A model generated the notes under the pieces. That model made no database searches. It had not been told where the DNA came from and worked only from the letters and a program-made list of their open reading frames with translations. A stretch of DNA of 64,000 nt, from NCBI GenBank assembly GCA_964035575.1, contig OZ037861.1:1364001-1428000 (forward strand), read 5' to 3'. The translations under genes were made by a program, and so were the position numbers. This document shows, piece by piece, positions 26,687 to 36,310 of this stretch (position 1 is the first letter of the stretch; every line of letters begins with the position of its first letter). Source of the DNA: Rhynchopus sp. YZ270_cl-10 (lineage: Eukaryota > Euglenozoa > Diplonemea > Diplonemida > Diplonemidae).

Positions 26687-28093
26687 GGTGACCATGACTT
26701 ACATGTTTTGGGATCCACTTACATGTTTTGGGAAAAACATGACTTACATGTTTATGGTGGGAAACTTACATGTTTATGGATTTTCAGGTTGACCCACTTA
26801 CAGGCCAAAAAATTTTTTCTACACAAAAAAAATTTTTCTTCAGAAAAAGCTCGTTCGAAAAAAAAATTTTTTTTTTTGCCTGTGAAAAATTTCTTATGAA
26901 GACCTCTGGCAAAATTTTTGTGTCTGTGTGCAAAGTGTTTTACCCTTAGTCCGTGGGGAAGGATACTGATGGTGTTCACCCACATAACATAGCACACGAG
27001 CCAGCTAAGTAACTGTCCCCCGAGAACCCTATCAGCCACACGAACCAGATAACGCAACCTAGAACCAGCAGGTTCCCGCGCACCCGCACCCACCAGCCAG
27101 CTTATTAACCCACGAACCAGATAACGTTGCCCGAACCCCGCGCACCCGCACCACCACACCAGCCGGATAACGCAACCTAGAACCAGCAGGTTCCCGCGCA
27201 CCCGCACCCACCAGCCAGCTTATTAACCACACCAGCCAGATAACGTTGCCCGAACCCCGCGCACCCGCACAACCACACGAACCAGCTAGGGACCGCAAAC
27301 CCGCGCACCCGTCAACCCGCACACCCGCACAACCACACCAGCCAGATAACGCAACCTAGAACCAGCAGGTTCCCGCGCACCCGCACCCACCAGCCAGCTT
27401 ATTAACCCACGAACCAGATAACGTTGCCCGAACCCCGCGCACCCGCACTACCACACCAGCCAGATAACGCAACCTCGAACCCGCAAACCCGCGCACCCGC
27501 AAACCCGCAAACCCGCACAACCACCAGTCAGATAACGTAACCTAGAACCAGATAACGTTGCCCGAACCCCGCACACCCGCACAACCACACCAGCCAGATA
27601 ACGCAACCTCGAACCCGCAAACCTGCGCACCCGCAAACCCGCAAACCCGCACAACCACCAGTCAGATAACGTAACCTAGAACCCGCATTTGGTCAGGACC
27701 TCTTCAGAAAAACTGTGTGAGAAGTATGAGACAGTGTAGCCGAGTGGTTACCACGCAGGTAAAATTTTTCTTATGGTAGCGGGTTCAACCCCCGAGACAA
27801 GTCAGTTTTTGGCTAAGTGGCAGAAATATGTTCCCGACCCGGGTATTGAATGTCGACCTGACCTCAAAAAAAAACTGACTTACATGTTTATGAAAAACAT
27901 GACTTACATGGTTATGAACCGGCAAAAATCTCAACATGACTTACATGGTTATGAAAAACATGACTTACATGTTTATTTGTACACAAAAATCCCCGGCTTA
28001 ATAAACATGTAAGTCATGTTTTTCATAAACATGTAAGTCAGTTTTTTCCATAAACATGTAAGTTTTCCCATAACCATGTAAGTCAGTATGGCC
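26687..28093 (+). mobile_element. alpha element inserted in tRNA-Asp
   Basis: Complete 1407-bp copy, GGTGACC...ATGGCC, flanked by CAGTATTT. Sequence is nearly that of 4062-5468 reversed. Confidence 0.93.
27730..27799 (+). pseudogene. tRNA-like module inside alpha element
   Basis: As at 1624-1694. Confidence 0.6.
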
Positions 28094-28208
28094 CAGTATT
28101 TCCGCCTGTCACGCGGAAGACCCGGGTTCAATTCCCGGCCGGGGAATTCTTTTTTGTACAGGGCTTACATTCATTGTTTCGTTTCTTTTCTGATGAAAAT
28201 CAAATCAG

Positions 28209-28281
28209 GCCCCGTTGGCGCAATGGATAGCGCGTTGGACTTCGAATCCAAAGGTTGCGGGTTCGAGTCCCGCACGGGGTT
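28209..28281 (+). tRNA. tRNA-Arg(UCG)
   Basis: Acceptor GCCCCGT/ACGGGGT (G1-U72), stem TTGGA/TCCAA, loop CTTCGAA; near twin of Arg(UCU). Confidence 0.95.
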
Positions 28282-28551
28282 AACTTTTTGAACATTGTTT
28301 TTTTGAACTTTTTTGAAAACACAAAAAAGTGAGGTTGGTGTCAAGTGAAATCACAGTGGAACAACAGATACAAATTTGGGTCCAGTGGGAAGGGGTCTCC
28401 CAGGAATTTTGGATTTTTTGGCAGTCAACCCATCCAGAAGAACCTTAAAAAATCTTGGGAAAAACTTGAAAACTGGAAATTCTTTGAAAAGCTGACATTT
28501 CAGAATTTTTTTCTGAACATGAAAATTTTACTTCCTCCTAAAAAAAAGAAC

Positions 28552-28623
28552 TGCACTTACCGGGAGTCGAACCCGGGCCGCTCGCTTGGAAGGCGAGAAT
28601 ACTAACCGTTATACCATAAGTGC
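28552..28623 (-). tRNA. tRNA-Gly(UCC)
   Basis: Acceptor GCACTTA/TAAGTGC; stem CTCGC/GCGAG, loop CTTCCAA. Confidence 0.95.
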
Positions 28624-28712
28624 TGTTACTTTCATGCAAAGTGTTTTCTTTGTGGGGGGCAATTTCAAAATAAAAAAAATTTGAAATTGTTCAAATTGCC
28701 CAAAAAAAGAAG

Positions 28713-28784
28713 CAACCGTGGCAGGACTCGAACCTGCAACCGCCTGATCCGTGGTCAGGCGCTCTTCCATTGAGCCACACGGTC
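28713..28784 (-). tRNA. tRNA-Arg(ACG), C33
   Basis: Acceptor GACCGTG/CACGGTT, discriminator G; stem CCTGA/TCAGG, loop CCACGGA, C at 33. Confidence 0.94.
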
Positions 28785-28871
28785 CATGTCTTTAGGCAAT
28801 AGTATTTTTTATGTGGCCTGCATATTTTTGGAGTTGGAAAAAATGAAAATGGTTGATTGCACAGCTAAAAA

Positions 28872-28943
28872 AGCGGTTACCGAGAATTGAACTCGGGTCT
28901 CCCGTGCCACAAACGGGTGTTCTAACCACTAAACCATAACCGC
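28872..28943 (-). tRNA. tRNA-His(GUG)
   Basis: Acceptor GCGGTTA/TAACCGC, discriminator T; stem CCCGT/ACGGG, loop TTGTGGC. G-1 would be added after transcription as usual. Confidence 0.95.
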
Positions 28944-29059
28944 TTGAATATTCCCACTTATTGGGATCTCAGAAAGGGTTTTATTTCCTGGGATATTGTG
29001 AAATATTTTTCAAACATGCAACGAGCGGCAACTCGAGCACAATTTCGACTAATATCGTA

Positions 29060-29130
29060 GCGTAATTGGTCTAGTGGTAGAATGGCCCCCCGCCACGGGG
29101 TCGGCCCGGGTTCGATTCCCGGATTACGCA
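29060..29130 (+). tRNA. tRNA-Gly(GCC), C33
   Basis: Acceptor GCGTAAT/ATTACGC; stem GCCCC/GGGGT, loop CCGCCAC, C at 33. Confidence 0.94.
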
Positions 29131-29274
29131 CTCTCTTTTTGCGTTTGGCAAAAGCAAAACAATATGTTTCGGACAGTTTCAGGTCGGTCACAAACTCGTT
29201 CAAAACGAAAAAGTGGAAATGATATGTACTCTTTCTTGCGTAAGGATTATTAGTAGAGAAAAAAATTTCTTGTC

Positions 29275-29446
29275 TGATGATACGGGTTTTTGCTCGACAT
29301 AGTTTGCGAGTAAGTCAGTTCGGTCACAACTTCCATCACAATTGCAAAAAAAATTGGGACTACAACATGTTCATAAACCCAACCTGACTTACATGTTTAT
29401 TTCTTCACAAAATTCCCAGTAAATAAACATGCACATCAGTATGGCC
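29275..29446. mobile_element. alpha-like terminal fragment
   Basis: Contains CTGACTTACATGTTTAT and ends CATCAGTATGGCC like alpha, with an A/T palindrome, but the left terminus is not clear. Confidence 0.5.
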
Positions 29447-30165
29447 GGTGCGCTGGTCAGAGACATCACGTTTGCGGGCCAACCCCTCTGTGCGCCCGAT
29501 TAGGAACCCCCCTGTGCGCCCGATTAGGGACCCCCCTGTGCGCCCGGTTAGCTTTACCCCCCTGTGCGCCCGATTAGGAATATCCCCCTGTGCGCCCGAT
29601 AAGCTTACCCCCCTGTGCGCCCGATTAGGAACCCCCCTGTGCGCCCGATTAGCTTACCCCCCTGTGCGCCCGATTAGGAATATCCCCCTGTGCGCCCGAT
29701 TAGGAACCACTCTGTGCACCTACCTAGTCACTGTGACCAGGTGCCCCTACTAATATGCCTTACCAATATGGCCTGGGCTGTGGTATGTCGGGTGTACTAC
29801 ATGCTGGGACCTAAAGAGGAACCACATGCTGGAACACGGCTTTAAGCCCCCACCCATTTCAGCTGTGGTTCCTACTGTGCCCAGTCACTGTGACCAGGTG
29901 CCTGGTCAGATCTGACCAGGTACCCTTACTAATATGCCTGACCAATATGGCCAGGGGTGGTATGTCGGGTGCACAAGGGAGTTTCACGATGGGTTATCTT
30001 ATGCACAGGTACAGTGGATGTAGAAAACCCACAAACCCATTGTGTGTGGGTTTTCTGGCATAGGACTGTATGGAAAGTGCACGGGTCCACCACAGTACAA
30101 CCAGTCATGCACCAAGGGACACTGGCTGTTTTATCACTTTTTGAACTTTTTTAGACACTGCCAAA
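29447..30165 (+). mobile_element. gamma element (non-coding)
   Basis: Starts GGTGCGCTGGTCAG next to the alpha-like end. Holds a ~22-bp tandem array, then two ~160-bp related blocks each with GTCACTGTGACCAGGTG and ACCAATATGGCC...TGTCGGGTG, and a hairpin GAAAACCCACA/TGTGTGGGTTTTC. Boundaries uncertain; no coding capacity. Confidence 0.5.
29481..29710. repeat. ~22-bp minisatellite, about 9 copies
   Basis: Unit CCCCCTGTGCGCCCGATTAG followed by GAA, GAATAT or CTTA. Confidence 0.9.
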
Positions 30166-30202
30166 CCTTCTCCATAATCTGAGATCTTGGGAAACAAGAT
30201 AA

Positions 30203-30274
30203 GCTCGCGTGGCGCAATGGAAGCGCGTCGGTTCCCGACGCCGGAGGTTGCGGGTTCGATCCCCGCCGCGAGTA
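30203..30274 (+). tRNA. tRNA-Arg(CCG), C33
   Basis: Acceptor GCTCGCG/CGCGAGT (G1-U72 as in other Arg genes here); stem TCGGT/GCCGG closed by U-G pairs; loop TCCCGAC, anticodon CCG, C at 33. A one-base shift would give CCC but breaks the stem. Confidence 0.88.
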
Positions 30275-30411
30275 CTTTTTATTCATTCCAAAATATTTTT
30301 AGATTTCCTTCTTCTCAGAGATTTCTTGTCACAAAACTTTGCCAAATTGAAAATTCAGAAATGCGAAAATATCAAAAAACAGCTCCGAAATTTGAAAGCA
30401 ATCAAAAAGGA

Positions 30412-30483
30412 TTCCCCCTCCGGGGTTTGAACCCGGGTCGCCTGGGTGAAAGCCAGGTATACTAACCACTGTACTAAAGGGGA
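30412..30483 (-). tRNA. tRNA-Glu(UUC)
   Basis: Acceptor TCCCCTT/AGGGGGA; stem CCTGG/CCAGG, loop CTTTCAC. Confidence 0.95.
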
Positions 30484-30581
30484 GGTGATACTTAGGCACA
30501 ATCCAAAAAGGGTACTTTTGTGCAAGCTACACGGAGTTTCAAACGAAAAAAAAAATTAAAAATGAAAATCCAAAAAGACAA

Positions 30582-30653
30582 GGGCTCGGCGGGGAATTGA
30601 ACCCCGGACCTCTCGCACCCTAAGCGAGAATCATGCCACTAGACCACCGAGCC
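30582..30653 (-). tRNA. tRNA-Pro(AGG)
   Basis: Acceptor GGCTCGG/CCGAGCC, C discriminator; loop TTAGGGT. Confidence 0.96.
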
Positions 30654-30767
30654 ACGAATTCTCTCGCATTCTCTTCGTAACGCGGCCATATGTTTCCATC
30701 ATTCCTTGTGTGTGTTTTCGTTTTGAATAAGGTCCCCATGTAAATGCTGTCTTCGCTAACAATCAGA

Positions 30768-30840
30768 TCCTCCTTGGCGCAGTCGGTAGCGCGTCAGGCT
30801 GTTAACCTGCAGGTCGTTGGTTCGAACCCAACAGGAGGAG
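30768..30840 (+). tRNA. tRNA-Asn(GUU), gene 2
   Basis: Same 73-nt gene as 22258-22330; the flanks differ. Confidence 0.96.
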
Positions 30841-31096
30841 ATTTTTCATTTTTTTGAGTTTTTGACTCTATTTTTTAATTTTGAGCTAAAAATCCACATT
30901 GTGTGTCATCTTGATGTTGGAACTATTTTTCAGGATTTCCAAGGTTGTCCCACCAAAAAAACCAAACATCTTTGGATGCTGACATAACTTGAAGATTCTT
31001 GACCTGAAGATAAAACAGATTTTGTCAGGTTTTTTTTTTGAGTTTGAAAAAGTTCAGAACAGAATGAAAAAAGGGATCGATGCAGTGTATAAAAAA

Positions 31097-31178
31097 CGCG
31101 AACGGCAAGGTTCGAACTTGCGCATGCAGAGCACACTCGCTTAGCAGGCGAGCCCCGTAACCACTTGGGTACGTCCGC
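31097..31178 (-). tRNA. tRNA-Ser(GCU)
   Basis: Long variable arm; acceptor GCGGACG/CGTTCGC; stem CTCGC/GCGAG, loop CTGCTAA. Confidence 0.95.
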
Positions 31179-31397
31179 TTAATTACCTGTCAGTACTTAG
31201 GACGAAGCTTGTACTTTGTTTAACGACACGTTAGTGATCACTTGCGTGGTCACCAAAAATCATCGCAATTGTGACCACCAAAAAAAATTTTTGGGCACGA
31301 TTTCGCACGATGGCGGGCTCATTGCACGACGGCCGACACACCATGTTTTCTCACAAATAAAAAAAATCCAGAAAAATTCAGGTATCAATACAAAAAG

Positions 31398-31470
31398 CAC
31401 CTCCCGCGGGGCTCGAACCCGCGACCACAAGGTTAAGGGCCTTGCGCTCTACCGACTGAGCTAGGGAGGC
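31398..31470 (-). tRNA. tRNA-Lys(CUU) gene 2, C33
   Basis: Identical to 23332-23404 in reverse orientation, including C33; flanks also share GTGAGCCTCCC / TTAAAT context. Confidence 0.96.
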
Positions 31471-31572
31471 TCATATTAACTTAAATCAAAGAATCAACAT
31501 GGGGTACTTGTGTGTACCTGCAGCCACCAAATTTTCCATCGTTGTTGCGTGAACAAAAGGATCCGGATTATC

Positions 31573-31644
31573 TCTCCTATGGTGTAGTGGTTAGCACCCT
31601 GGACTTTGAATCCAGTAGCCGCGGTTCAAACCCGCGTGGGAGAA
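31573..31644 (+). tRNA. tRNA-Gln(UUG)
   Basis: Acceptor TCTCCTA/TGGGAGA; stem CTGGA/TCCAG, loop CTTTGAA. Confidence 0.95.
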
Positions 31645-31759
31645 CTTTTCTTTTTCCAAGTGTTTTCAATATTTTTTGGAGCTTTGTCACACACATCTTC
31701 AATCTTTGCATTTGATGGCAAAAACATAAATCACAGAAATCAAACGAAAAGGTAAAGAA

Positions 31760-31841
31760 CGCTGACGGCAGGGTTCGAACCTGCGCGGGCAGAGCCCAGT
31801 GGATTTCAAGTCCACCTCCGTAACCACTTGGATACGTCAGC
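31760..31841 (-). tRNA. tRNA-Ser(UGA)
   Basis: Long variable arm; acceptor GCTGACG/CGTCAGC; stem GTGGA/TCCAC, loop CTTGAAA. Confidence 0.95.
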
Positions 31842-31918
31842 ATAGTTGAGGAAGTACAACGCCCCAGATCCTGAAAATGGGCACAAAAAAGAGAATCCAA
31901 TCGATCCAAAAAAGTAGG

Positions 31919-31990
31919 CACCCGCCGTGGGGATCGAACCCACGACCATTGGATTAAAAGTCCAACGCTCTACCGCTGAGCTAGGCGGGC
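31919..31990 (-). tRNA. tRNA-Lys(UUU)
   Basis: Acceptor GCCCGCC/GGCGGGT; stem TTGGA/TCCAA, loop CTTTTAA (normal T33). Confidence 0.95.
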
Positions 31991-32105
31991 ATTCGTTTTA
32001 AAGGAAAGAGTCAATTTCAAGGCTTGTTCAGTTCTTGAAAAAAAACTGACAAAAAAGACGAACAGAACGTGCCCCAAGTACCTCTCCTTGAGGGACATTT
32101 ATCAG

Positions 32106-32177
32106 GGGCGTTTAGCTCAGTGGTAGAGCGCCCGTTCTGCATACGGGAGGCCGAGGGTTCGAACCCCTCAATGTCCA
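32106..32177 (+). tRNA. tRNA-Ala(UGC), C33
   Basis: Acceptor GGGCGTT/AATGTCC with G3-U70; stem CCCGT/ACGGG, loop TCTGCAT, C at 33. Confidence 0.95.
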
Positions 32178-32249
32178 TTTTTTTGCCATATTTTGTTGAT
32201 TATTTTTTGGTTGGGCCAGTCAAACACACAAAAATATGAACTGACATCA

Positions 32250-32880
32250 TTGTGCAGTGCCTGCGATGAGGATGTGTGTGATGGTCCAATTGGCGAGTCT
32301 GACCTCATAATGCGTTCAGGAACATCCAAATGACCCATTTTCCCAACGTTTTCACATTTTTGAGCATTTTGCTATTACGCAATAGTGGTACAATAGGCAT
32401 TTTACTGGGTCATTTTAACCAACTCTATCAGGACACTTCTGATGCTCCAATTGGCGATTCTGACCTCATAATGGCTTCATGAGCAGCCGAATAACCCGTT
32501 TTCCCAATATTTTCACATTTTTGAACGTTTTGCCATTCGTGGAATGGTGGCACAAAAGTCATTTTAGTGGGTCATTTTCGCCAACTCGATCAGGGCACTT
32601 CTGGTGCTCCAATTTGCGGTTCTGACCTCATAATGGATTCAAGAGCACCCAAATAACCCATTTTCCCAACGTTTTCACATTTTAGACTATTTTTGCTATT
32701 GCGGAATGGCAGTACAATAGGCAGTTTACTGGGTCATTTTCGCCAACTCGATCAGGATACTTCTGATGCTCTAATCACATCGTTTAACCTCATAATGCAT
32801 TCAGGAGCACCCAAATAACCCATTTTCCCAATGTTTTCGCATTTTTGACCACTTTGCTGTTGCAGAGTATCAGTAAGATG
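32250..32880. repeat. ~170-bp satellite S, plus orientation
   Basis: Four monomers with GATG.TCCAATT.GCG, CTGACCTCATAATG and CCCATTTTCCCAACG. No gene seen. Confidence 0.8.
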
Positions 32881-32962
32881 AGGTCATGCAAATACAGTTT
32901 TGTGCACAATAGAAAAAAATAGTGTGTACCCCAGCTTGGCGATTCCTTTCGTCATTATTGTC

Positions 32963-33035
32963 GGTCGTGTAGCTCAGTCGGTAGAGCATTGGTCTAATAA
33001 GCCAACGGTCCCAGGTTCGAGCCCTGTCACGACCA
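32963..33035 (+). tRNA. tRNA-Ile(AAU)
   Basis: Acceptor GGTCGTG/CACGACC; stem TTGGT/GCCAA, loop CTAATAA. Confidence 0.96.
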
Positions 33036-33115
33036 ATACTTTTTCTACTACTTTGACTTTGACCTGTTGTCAAAAAATGTTGGCCGTGTAAAAAATATGC
33101 ATACCCTAAAACAAG

Positions 33116-33122
33116 GCCTCTT

Positions 33123-33171
<49 letters not shown>

Positions 33172-33188
33172 AATCCCAGGTGGAGGCA
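33116..33188 (+). tRNA. tRNA-Phe(GAA)
   Basis: Acceptor GCCTCTT/TGGAGGC (last pair mismatched); stem TCAGA/TCTGA, loop CTGAAGA. Confidence 0.94.
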
Positions 33189-33224
33189 CTTCTCTTTTTT
33201 CCCCTCAACTCTAATAACAATTTT

Positions 33225-33640
33225 CAAGGTGCGCTGTGCTACTACATTGGAAAAGTGCGCTGTGCTACTACATCCCAATTTTTTGGACGAAAATTTTTTG
33301 GTATGTTGGGTGCACAGCGCAGACCCCGATATGGGCGCACAGAACACCCCCCCATTGTGGGCGCACAGAACAGGCCCTCCGTTGTGGGCGCACAGCTCAC
33401 TGTGTGCTGTGCAAAGTTTCAGCATATGGCTTCTGGCAACAAAAACTTAAAAAAAATTTTGGCCGAAAATTATTTTTTGGCCTGCAATCAGGTTGAGCTG
33501 AGACGCTATGTAACCTGTCAGTCTGTTTCATGTTCCCACTGATCAAAGTTCGTTCGAGATGGAAAGGACTGAAAAGGAAGCACATGCGGAAATGTTAAGG
33601 AATTCCCACCCATTTCCACATGTGCTTCCGGCAACAAAAA
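33225..33640. mobile_element. gamma-like element block (non-coding)
   Basis: Words GTGCGCTGTGCTACTACAT and GTGGGCGCACAGAAC repeated; GGGCGCACAG is the reverse complement of the gamma word CTGTGCGCCC. A/T palindromes and a hairpin GGAAGCACATG/ACATGTGCTTCC follow. Boundaries not defined. Confidence 0.45.
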
Positions 33641-33809
33641 CTGATCGCTCCGGGATTTGATTTTGGTACCATTTTTCACCAAATCCAAAAAAATAGGCAG
33701 AGTAGCACAGCCGCAAACGTTAGCATTATGACACGTGTTTGCGGATGTGCGCTCACCCCAAAAAAAATGGACAACACAAGGCCAAAAAACAAACACACAA
33801 AAAGAAGTG

Positions 33810-33883
33810 TACACCTATCCGGGTTTGAACCGGAGACCTCCTCGGTGTTAACGAGGCGTCATAACCAACTAGACCATAGGTGC
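33810..33883 (-). tRNA. tRNA-Val(AAC)
   Basis: Acceptor GCACCTA/TAGGTGT; stem CCTCG/CGAGG, loop TTAACAC. Confidence 0.95.
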
Positions 33884-34006
33884 TGACATTTATATGGTTC
33901 ATAGAAACGAGATGGTGTGTGCATTCACCACCCAGAACCCAAAACTGTGTCAAAATAAAAAAAAAATTTTGGACAGAAGAAAATGGGAATATGGGTACAA
34001 AACGAA

Positions 34007-34078
34007 GGCTTAGTGGTCTAGTGGCATGATTCTCGCTTTGGGTGCGAGAGGTCCAGGGTTCGATTCCCTGCTGAGCCC
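34007..34078 (+). tRNA. tRNA-Pro(UGG)
   Basis: Acceptor GGCTTAG/CTGAGCC, C discriminator, loop TTTGGGT. Confidence 0.96.
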
Positions 34079-34187
34079 CTCTTTTTTTCGAGATTTTGTG
34101 TCACAAAAAAATGTGGACAGAAAAAACAAATTGTGAAAAAACTGATTCCTTGAAAAATTGATTCTGGACAACAGAAGGAAAAAAGTG

Positions 34188-34269
34188 TGACAGGAGTGGG
34201 GTTTGAACCCACGCCTCCGAAGAGAAAGGAACTTGAGTCCTCCGCCTTAGACCTCTCGGCCATCCTGCC
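34188..34269 (-). tRNA. tRNA-Leu(CAA)
   Basis: Class II; acceptor GGCAGGA/TCCTGTC; stem GAGGA/TCCTT, loop CTCAAGT, variable arm CTCTTCGGAG. Confidence 0.93.
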
Positions 34270-34372
34270 TTGCCAACAGATTTATATTAGAAATGAAATG
34301 AGAACGATGAGAAAGGACAACCAAAACGGAGAAAAAGAGAGAAACAGAAGAAAACACAACACATAAAAAGAG

Positions 34373-34444
34373 TTCCCCGGCCGGGAATTGAACCCGGGTC
34401 TTCCGCGTGACAGGCGGAAATACTGACCTCTATACTACCGAGGA
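34373..34444 (-). tRNA. tRNA-Asp(GUC), intact
   Basis: Acceptor TCCTCGG/CCGGGGA; stem TCCGC/GCGGA, loop CTGTCAC. The only uninterrupted Asp gene in the window; holds the empty target CAGTATTT. Confidence 0.96.
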
Positions 34445-34533
34445 TACAATGAAGCCTGTTTTTAAAAAGAATGCGTCCAGAGAAAGTCTTCAATCACACC
34501 GAATCTGAAAAATAAAAAACAAAGAAAAGGATT

Positions 34534-34605
34534 ACCCCATGTGGGACTCGAACCCACAACCTTTGGATTAGAAGTCCAACGCGCTATCCATTGCGCCAAT
34601 GGGGC
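34534..34605 (-). tRNA. tRNA-Arg(UCU), unit 2
   Basis: Counterpart of 2104-2175, same stems and loop. Confidence 0.97.
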
Positions 34606-34697
34606 TTGTTTCATATTCTTTTCTCGCTTTAAGGAAGTGTCCCATCACAGTCAACACCACCTGTAAAAAATTGTGAAGGAAATTCAAAAATGAAAAG

Positions 34698-34770
34698 TAC
34701 AACTAGCTGGGATTGAACCAGCGATCTTCCGCGTGTAAGGCGGACGTCCTAACCACTAGACGATAGCTGC
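34698..34770 (-). tRNA. tRNA-Val(UAC), unit 2
   Basis: Counterpart of 2267-2339. Confidence 0.96.
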
Positions 34771-34871
34771 CCAAACTTAGTGAGATGTTGGCAAGGGTCT
34801 GACCAACTTTTTTTTGGTGTGCAAAAAATTTTTTTCAGGTCAAAAAAATGGGTTCATCGAAAAAGGTTATC

Positions 34872-34944
34872 TAGCAGAGATAGGTTTCGATCCTATGACC
34901 TGTGGGTTATGAGCCCACCGCGCTGACCACTGCGCCACTCTGCT
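34872..34944 (-). tRNA. initiator tRNA-Met(CAU), unit 2
   Basis: Counterpart of 2441-2513; the flanks carry substitutions. Confidence 0.95.
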
Positions 34945-34994
34945 TCTAATTACTTCCAACAATGTTTTCTACATGCCCGGCTTAAAAAAGGCTA

Positions 34995-35065
34995 TGCGAC
35001 CGCCGGGAATCGAACCCGGGTCGAACCCTTGGGAGGGGTCCATCATGCCACTAGACCACGGTCGC
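34995..35065 (-). tRNA. tRNA-Gly(CCC), unit 2
   Basis: Counterpart of 2564-2634. Confidence 0.93.
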
Positions 35066-35091
35066 CTTATCAAGGGATAAAAGGGCTCGAC

Positions 35092-35164
35092 GCTCTCGTG
35101 GCCTAGTGGTTAAGGCACAGGTCTTATGAGCCTGGGATCGCGGGTTCAAACCCCGCCGGGAGCA
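35092..35164 (+). tRNA. tRNA-Ile(UAU), unit 2
   Basis: Counterpart of 2661-2733. Confidence 0.95.
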
Positions 35165-35246
35165 AAGCCTTTTTTTTGTTCTGTGAAACACTGTTCATTC
35201 CTCCTGTTCTTTCGATGACTCCTCCAGAAGTTGCAAAGGAACAGTA

Positions 35247-35328
35247 GCGGACGTATCCAAGTGGTTACGGAGGTGCACTCGAAATGCATTGGGCTCTGCC
35301 CGCGCAGGTTCAAATCCTGCCGTCCGCG
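35247..35328 (+). tRNA. tRNA-Ser(CGA), unit 2
   Basis: Counterpart of 2816-2897. Confidence 0.96.
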
Positions 35329-35344
35329 TTATTGCCTTTTTGCT

Positions 35345-36030
35345 GTGCAGGGGGAAGTCCTGTACATTCCACACATCCCAAATAAATTTTCACTGGGAGT
35401 AAGTGATTAGGGCATGATGTGTGATGCTCCAATTTGCGGTTACGACTTCATAATGGATTCAGGAGCATCCAAACATCCCATTTTCCCGTTAGTTTCCCAT
35501 TTTTGACGATCTGGCTATTGCAGAATAGCGGTGAATATGACATTTTGCTGGGTCATTTTAGCCACCTCGATTAGGACACTTCTGATGCTCTAATTCGCGT
35601 TTACAACATCATAATGCATTCAGGAGCAGCCGAATAACCCATTATCCCAACGTTTTCGCGTTTTTGACCATTTTTGCTGTTACGAAATATCCGGTGAAAA
35701 ATGGGAAAATTCCATGTTTCACTGAGGATATGTGTGATACTCCAATTTGTGGTTACAACATCACAATGCATTCAGGAGCGCCCAAATAACCCATTTTCCC
35801 AACGTTTTTGCGTTTTTGGCCATTTTTGCTATTGCAGAATAGAGGCAAAAAAGACAGTTTACTGGGTCATTTTCGCCAAATCGATCAGGGCACTTCTGAT
35901 GCTCCAATCAAATCGTCCAACCTCATAATGCATTCAGGAGCACCCAAATAACACATATTCCCAACGTTTTCGCGTTTTTGATCCTGTGTGAGCAATCCAG
36001 AACAACTTTGTGCTTCAGTAAAAAATAGTA
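35345..36030. repeat. ~170-bp satellite S, plus orientation, unit 2
   Basis: Counterpart of 2900-3625 with many substitutions and indels; the clearest divergence between the two units. Confidence 0.8.
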
Positions 36031-36034
36031 AAAA

Positions 36035-36153
36035 GGATTCAAGCACCCGGACTTCCCAGCTGGTCACCCACGCCAGTACTATCCAGGCCTGCTGGTGCTT
36101 AACTTCTCAAATCAGGCGGGATGAGGTGTATTCACCAGAGTATGGCCGAATCC
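36035..36153 (-). rRNA. 5S: 5S rRNA, unit 2
   Basis: Counterpart of 3628-3746, sequence unchanged although its flanks differ. Confidence 0.97.
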
Positions 36154-36237
36154 AATACTGAGTCATGGTGGACAACATGTGAACAGGTTGTTTGTGACCT
36201 AACAACGGACTAGAAATAGAACAGTGAACAAAAAACA

Positions 36238-36310
36238 AGGCACTAGAGGGGATCGAACCCTCGACCTCTCGCTTACTGGGCGAGCGCTCTAACCACTGAG
36301 CTATAGCGCC
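36238..36310 (-). tRNA. tRNA-Thr(AGU), C33, unit 2
   Basis: Counterpart of 3831-3903; C33 conserved despite changed flanks. Confidence 0.95.

Larger units (their letters stand above)
25054..28146 (+). pseudogene. tRNA-Asp(GUC) gene split by beta and alpha elements
   Basis: 5' part 25054-25080 and 3' part from 28102 make a normal Asp gene, but 3021 bp intervene. Three copies of the target CAGTATTT (25073-25080, 26679-26686, 28094-28101) bracket one beta and one alpha element: two insertions at one site. The target spans the D-stem 3' side to position 27. Both units carry this, so it predates their duplication. Confidence 0.95.

Noticed and set aside
29481-29710. CRISPR-like array of short repeats
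   Set aside because: Spacers are 3-6 bp variants of one another and the context is eukaryotic; a simple minisatellite.
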